Origin: an uncultured Anaerobutyricum sp.
GTDB taxonomy: Bacteria > Bacillota > Clostridia > Lachnospirales > Lachnospiraceae
NCBI RefSeq assembly: GCF_934307085.1
Contig: NZ_CAKRCF010000011.1
Span: 1-64,000, forward strand
Reading direction: 5' to 3'
Length of the DNA: 64,000 bases
Shown here: positions 61,280-64,000 of the stretch, piece by piece
How the letters are laid out: each line of letters begins with the position of its first letter
How positions within the stretch are numbered: the stretch's first letter is position 1
The notes under the pieces: model-generated
Database searches by the model: none
The model's input: only the letters and a program-made list of their open reading frames with translations
Told to the model about the DNA's origin: nothing
Translations under genes and position numbers: made by a program

Positions 61280-61720
61280 ATGGATAAACAAAACTTTGAT
61301 ACAACAGTGAATTCTTTATTTAGTGGAATGGATCATGTATTATCTTCTAAGACTGTCGTGGGAGAGCCACAGGTTATTGGAGATACGATTATTTTGCCAC
61401 TTGTAGACATTTCTTTTGGAATGGGAGCGGGAGCCTTTAATAAAGAAAAAGGAAGCAGTGCCGGAGGCGGAATTGGAGGTAAGATGTCTCCAAGTGCTAT
61501 TTTAGTTATTCATAATGGACAGACAAAGCTTGTAAATATTCGTGATCAGGATGCTGTGACCAAAGTACTTGATATGGTCCCAGATGCTGTGAATAAAGTT
61601 GTCTCTATTATTAAAGGAGATGATACAGAAGACAAGATTGACCCGGAAGTAGAATCTGCTGTGAATAAGGCAGCACAGGCAGAAGAATCTGTTGTAGATG
61701 TAGATGGTGCAGGAATCTAA
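61280..61720 (+). CDS. GerW-family sporulation protein (YtfJ)
   Basis: A 146-residue protein of the GerW/YtfJ family: SLFSGMDHVLSSKTVVGEPQ, DTIILPLVDISFGMGAG, GGGIGGKMSPSAILVIHNGQ and VTKVLDMVPDAVNKVVSIIK. The Gly-rich loop and the acidic tail are usual. In Bacillus the spore protein helps germination. It lies 16 bp after DUF2953, the conserved pair. This is one of the window's indications that the organism sporulates or descends from spore-formers. Confidence 0.88.
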   Translation: MDKQNFDTTVNSLFSGMDHVLSSKTVVGEPQVIGDTIILPLVDISFGMGAGAFNKEKGSSAGGGIGGKMSPSAILVIHNGQTKLVNIRDQDAVTKVLDMVPDAVNKVVSIIKGDDTEDKIDPEVESAVNKAAQAEESVVDVDGAGI

Positions 61721-61832
61721 AAATATGCTTACAAACTTAAGAACAAATCACATATTTTTGGAAGTGTTATAGAAAATCCGTGTGGTTTTGAATTACCAGA
61801 AATAAAAAAGTGAAGATTTTTAAAAGTTTTCC

Positions 61833-61861
61833 TTGCAATTTGGTTTGATTTCTGATAGTAT
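61833..61861 (+). promoter_or_regulatory. Promoter of rpmB
   Basis: TTGCAA (61833-61838), 17 bp, TAGTAT (61856-61861), about 52 bp upstream of the L28 start. Confidence 0.6.
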
Positions 61862-61913
61862 AGACTCGTTGTAAGTCTGTCAGACTTAAGTATATTCGCG
61901 AGGAGGTGCTATC

Positions 61914-62099
61914 ATGGCAAGATGCGCTATTTGTGACAAAGGTGCTCATTTCGGTATTAAAGTGAGTCATTCACATAGAAGATCAAACAAAATGTGGAAA
62001 TCCAACATTAAGTCTGTAAGAGTGAAAGTGAACGGAGCTTCTAAGAAAATGTATGTTTGTACTTCTTGTTTAAGATCAGGTAAAGTAGAACGTGCGTAG
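61914..62099 (+). CDS. rpmB: 50S ribosomal protein L28
   Basis: A 61-residue ribosomal protein: CAICDKGAHFGIKVSHSHRR, then KWKSNIK-like MWKSNIKSVRVKVNGASKKM and YVCTSCLRSGKV. Two CxxC pairs (CAIC, CTSC) show the zinc-binding form of L28, which sets it apart from zinc-free paralogues used in zinc limitation. GAGGAGGTG precedes the ATG. A clear terminator ends the gene. Confidence 0.95.
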   Translation: MARCAICDKGAHFGIKVSHSHRRSNKMWKSNIKSVRVKVNGASKKMYVCTSCLRSGKVERA

Positions 62100-62170
62100 T
62101 TTTACTGTCACTGAGGATAAGAGAAGACTCTAATCTTTGTCCTTACAGGAATGTATGCAGATATGAGTTA

Positions 62171-62203
62171 AGAGGGAATCAGTGATTCCCTCTTTTTTCT
62201 TTT
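62171..62203 (+). terminator. Terminator after rpmB
   Basis: AGAGGGAATC pairs with GATTCCCTCT across AGT, followed by TTTTTCTTTT. On the minus strand it could also end the transcript of the small gene at 62207-62350. Confidence 0.9.
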
Positions 62204-62206
62204 CTG

Positions 62207-62350
62207 TCAAAATCGGTCGCAAAACAGCATATATCCAAATAAAATGCTGATGACTAGAATAATAAATTTTACTGCAAAACCGGTAAGGAAGCAACTCAGG
62301 AACAGCCCAAAGGAAAAACAAAAAAGAGCGAATCCGCATAATTTTTTCAT
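62207..62350 (-). CDS. Small two-helix membrane protein (47 residues)
   Basis: An open frame from ATG 62348-62350 to TGA 62207-62209 encodes MKKLCGFALFCFSFGLFLSC, then two hydrophobic stretches and a GYMLFCDRF end. A GGGAGA SD lies five bases upstream. The pattern KLCGFA at the start, two membrane helices and GYxLF at the end resembles small hypothetical membrane proteins of Clostridia. It shares the rpmB terminator as a convergent partner. A motif of the TTAGAGCGTGTTTGAAA repeat lies just upstream. Confidence 0.65.
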   Translation of the reverse strand: MKKLCGFALFCFSFGLFLSCFLTGFAVKFIILVISILFGYMLFCDRF

Positions 62351-62530
62351 AAAATCTCCCTGGAGCATGTTTCAGACACGCTCTAATGTTCCTTATAATA
62401 ATATATGGGAAGAGGGCTCTTTTGTTTCAGGAGAGGGCGTTTAAAATGGAAGAATTTTATATTTGTGGTTCCAATTTCACCGAAAAGAGGTTATACTATA
62501 GAAAACGATAATAAAACGGAGGGATAGTAT

Positions 62531-62887
62531 ATGAAGGGACAAATGCACACCGATTTAGGTCAGGTTATTATAGATGAAGAGGTTATTGCAACTTATGCCG
62601 GAATTAATGCGATTGAGTGCTTTGGTATTGTTGGAATGGCATCTGTGAACGTAAAAGATGGTTTTGCTCAGCTTTTAAAGAGAGACAATGTAAGCAAGGG
62701 TGTTCACATCAAGATAAATGATAACAAGATTTATATAGATTTTCATATTATTGTAGTATATGGTGTGTCTATTGCTACAGTTACAGAGAACTTAATTCAG
62801 AATGTAAAGTACCGTGTTGAGAAATTTACCGGTATGAGTGTGGAAAAAATTAACATTTATGTAGAGGGAGTTCGCATAGTAGACTAA
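62531..62887 (+). CDS. Asp23/Gls24 family protein (YloU-like)
   Basis: A 118-residue protein of the Asp23/Gls24 envelope-stress family. It has GQVIIDEEVIATYAGINAIE, CFGIVGMASVNVKDGFAQLL, INDNKIYIDFHIIVVYGVSI and MSVEKINIYVEGVRIVD. In the common Firmicutes order it lies between rpmB and the DAK2 gene, as here, and is probably membrane-associated through partner proteins or linked to the fatty acid kinase. GGAGGGA precedes ATG 62531. Confidence 0.9.
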   Translation: MKGQMHTDLGQVIIDEEVIATYAGINAIECFGIVGMASVNVKDGFAQLLKRDNVSKGVHIKINDNKIYIDFHIIVVYGVSIATVTENLIQNVKYRVEKFTGMSVEKINIYVEGVRIVD

Positions 62888-62970
62888 GCGGATTTTCTAT
62901 TTGAAGAGAATATAATACAAATTATAGATGAGAATAGTATAGATAATACAGAGATTAAGGAGGAAATGTT

Positions 62971-64000
62971 GTGAATAGTCACACCATAGACGCGAAAACT
63001 TTTCAGAAATTGTTTTTAGCTGGTGCAAACCGTATCAATTCCAGAAAAGATTATATTAATGAACTGAACGTATTTCCGGTTCCTGATGGAGATACTGGAA
63101 CGAATATGTCCCTGACAATTTTAGCTGCTGCAAAGGAAGTTGGAGCAGTTACAGAACCTACGATGACTACTATCTGTAAGGCAATCAGTAATGGTTCTCT
63201 TCGTGGTGCACGTGGTAACTCTGGTGTAATCCTTTCTCAGTTATTCAGAGGATTTACAAAAGCAGTTTCGAAAGCAGATTCTCTTGGAAAAGACGAGATT
63301 GCAGCCGGTTTTACAAGAGCGGTTGAAACTGCGTATAAAGCAGTTATGAAGCCAAAGGAAGGTACGATTCTTACTGTTGCCAAGGGAATGGCAGATAAAG
63401 CAGAAGAATTAGTCGATGAAGATATGGATGTAATTGCATTCTGTGAGGCGATTGTTGCCTATGGTTACGAAGTACTTTCTAAGACACCGGATATGCTTCC
63501 TGTATTAAAAGAAGCTGGTGTAGTAGATTCTGGTGGACAGGGTCTTATGGAAGTGTTGCAGGGAATCGTAGATGCTCTTACTGGTAAGGTGACAGAAATT
63601 GAAGTTCCGATAGAGGCAGCTTCTATGCCATCTGCATCTGTCAGTGCACCAAAGGCAGATATTTCTACTGCAGATATTAAGTTTGGTTACTGTACAGAGT
63701 TTATCATTATGTTAGATAAACCACTGACAAAGGAAGATGAGAAGGGATTAAAGAAATTTTTCCTTTCCATTGGTGATTCTTTAGTATTGGTTGCTGATGA
63801 GGAAATTTGTAAAGTACATGTACACACAAATCATCCAGGACAGGCATTTGAGAAGGCTTTAACATTCGGTGCACTTTCTAATATGAAGATTGACAATATG
63901 CGCTTAGAACATCAGGAGAAGCTTATCAAAGATGCAGAGAATGAAGCAGCTCGTCAGAGACAGCAGGAAGCAGAAGAGGAAAAACTTGCCGCGCAGCAGG
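62971..64000 (+). CDS. DAK2-domain protein FakA/YloV (partial, runs off the window)
   Basis: A frame open from GTG 62971 (SD AAGGAGG) to the last base, about 343 residues of a protein usually near 550. The N-terminal DAK2 kinase domain has FLAGANRINSRKDYINELNV, then FPVPDGDTGTNMSLTI (nucleotide site), and NGSLRGARGNSGVILSQLFR. At about 230 the YloV middle domain starts (YCTEFIIMLDKPL). With the FakB proteins encoded elsewhere it phosphorylates fatty acids. It is the third gene of the rpmB / Gls24 / yloV block. Confidence 0.92.
   Translation, partial: MNSHTIDAKTFQKLFLAGANRINSRKDYINELNVFPVPDGDTGTNMSLTILAAAKEVGAVTEPTMTTICKAISNGSLRGARGNSGVILSQLFRGFTKAVSKADSLGKDEIAAGFTRAVETAYKAVMKPKEGTILTVAKGMADKAEELVDEDMDVIAFCEAIVAYGYEVLSKTPDMLPVLKEAGVVDSGGQGLMEVLQGIVDALTGKVTEIEVPIEAASMPSASVSAPKADISTADIKFGYCTEFIIMLDKPLTKEDEKGLKKFFLSIGDSLVLVADEEICKVHVHTNHPGQAFEKALTFGALSNMKIDNMRLEHQEKLIKDAENEAARQRQQEAEEEKLAAQQ

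Noticed and set aside
62130-62339. 69-residue minus-strand frame near rpmB
   Set aside because: It passes through the rpmB terminator and is in a different frame from the better 47-residue frame with an SD.

Overview
The window looks like chromosome from a low-GC Gram-positive anaerobe of the Lachnospiraceae (Clostridia). The reasons are AT-rich codon use, strong GGAGG-type ribosome binding sites, an rpmB / Asp23-Gls24 / DAK2 (YloV) block, the sporulation-type pair DUF2953-GerW, HydF for [FeFe]-hydrogenase maturation, a giant BcrAD/BadFG-type dehydratase activase, and a VanRS-like two-component pair. The genus cannot be fixed from sequence alone. No tRNA, rRNA, CRISPR array or complete insertion sequence was seen.

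Layout. Positions 1-4500 are an accessory stress island. It holds the right end of an IS200/IS605-type element that truncates a gene, an HExxH protein, a HicB-type antitoxin, a DUF4258/zinc-finger toxin-antitoxin pair, a small alarmone synthetase and a DUF3990/HTH pair. Two copies of a 66-bp direct repeat flank the DUF4258 pair. Positions 4.5-13 kb carry an AlkD-type repair protein, a nuclease-ATPase fusion, threonine aldolase, HydF, aspartase and an AGCS symporter under a single-aptamer glycine riboswitch. Positions 13.6-18.4 kb carry XdhC, a molybdopterin-binding protein, MoaC and an ABC-F ATPase. Positions 18.5-20.8 kb (minus) carry an HD hydrolase, a GH13 enzyme and an HPr-like protein without the phosphorylatable histidine.

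Positions 20.9-28.3 kb hold a same-strand block: circularly permuted ATP-grasp, alpha-E protein, transglutaminase-like protease, two M14/AstE-like hydrolases and a complete polar amino-acid ABC importer. I infer that these make, process or recycle an unknown amide-linked amino-acid product. Next come proBA, a metallopeptidase-like gene, a C39-type secreted protease, a second alarmone synthetase, a Na/Ca antiporter, an L,D-transpeptidase-like protein whose catalytic Cys position is Ser, a DnaJ protein, an AAA-ATPase/nuclease gene with a decayed relative, an SGNH hydrolase, MecA, a short chorismate mutase-ACT protein, MetY, a secreted glucosaminidase, a VanZ-like protein, a two-component pair, hisHF, the 1408-residue activase, a LysM protein, CorA, a rhomboid-like protein and the sporulation and ribosomal genes up to the edge.

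The most unusual feature is not a gene. At least nine long imperfect inverted repeats (about 70-370 bp) sit between genes. They share outer ends of the type CTGATTTG...GACGAA / TTCGTCTGT...CAAATCAG. They occupy five convergent gene junctions and often supply the stop codon of the flanking genes. Several share an inner core but carry locus-specific, still complementary arms. In two pairs of copies the core is inverted relative to its surroundings. I read them as a family of mobile or recombining palindromes that act as bidirectional terminators.
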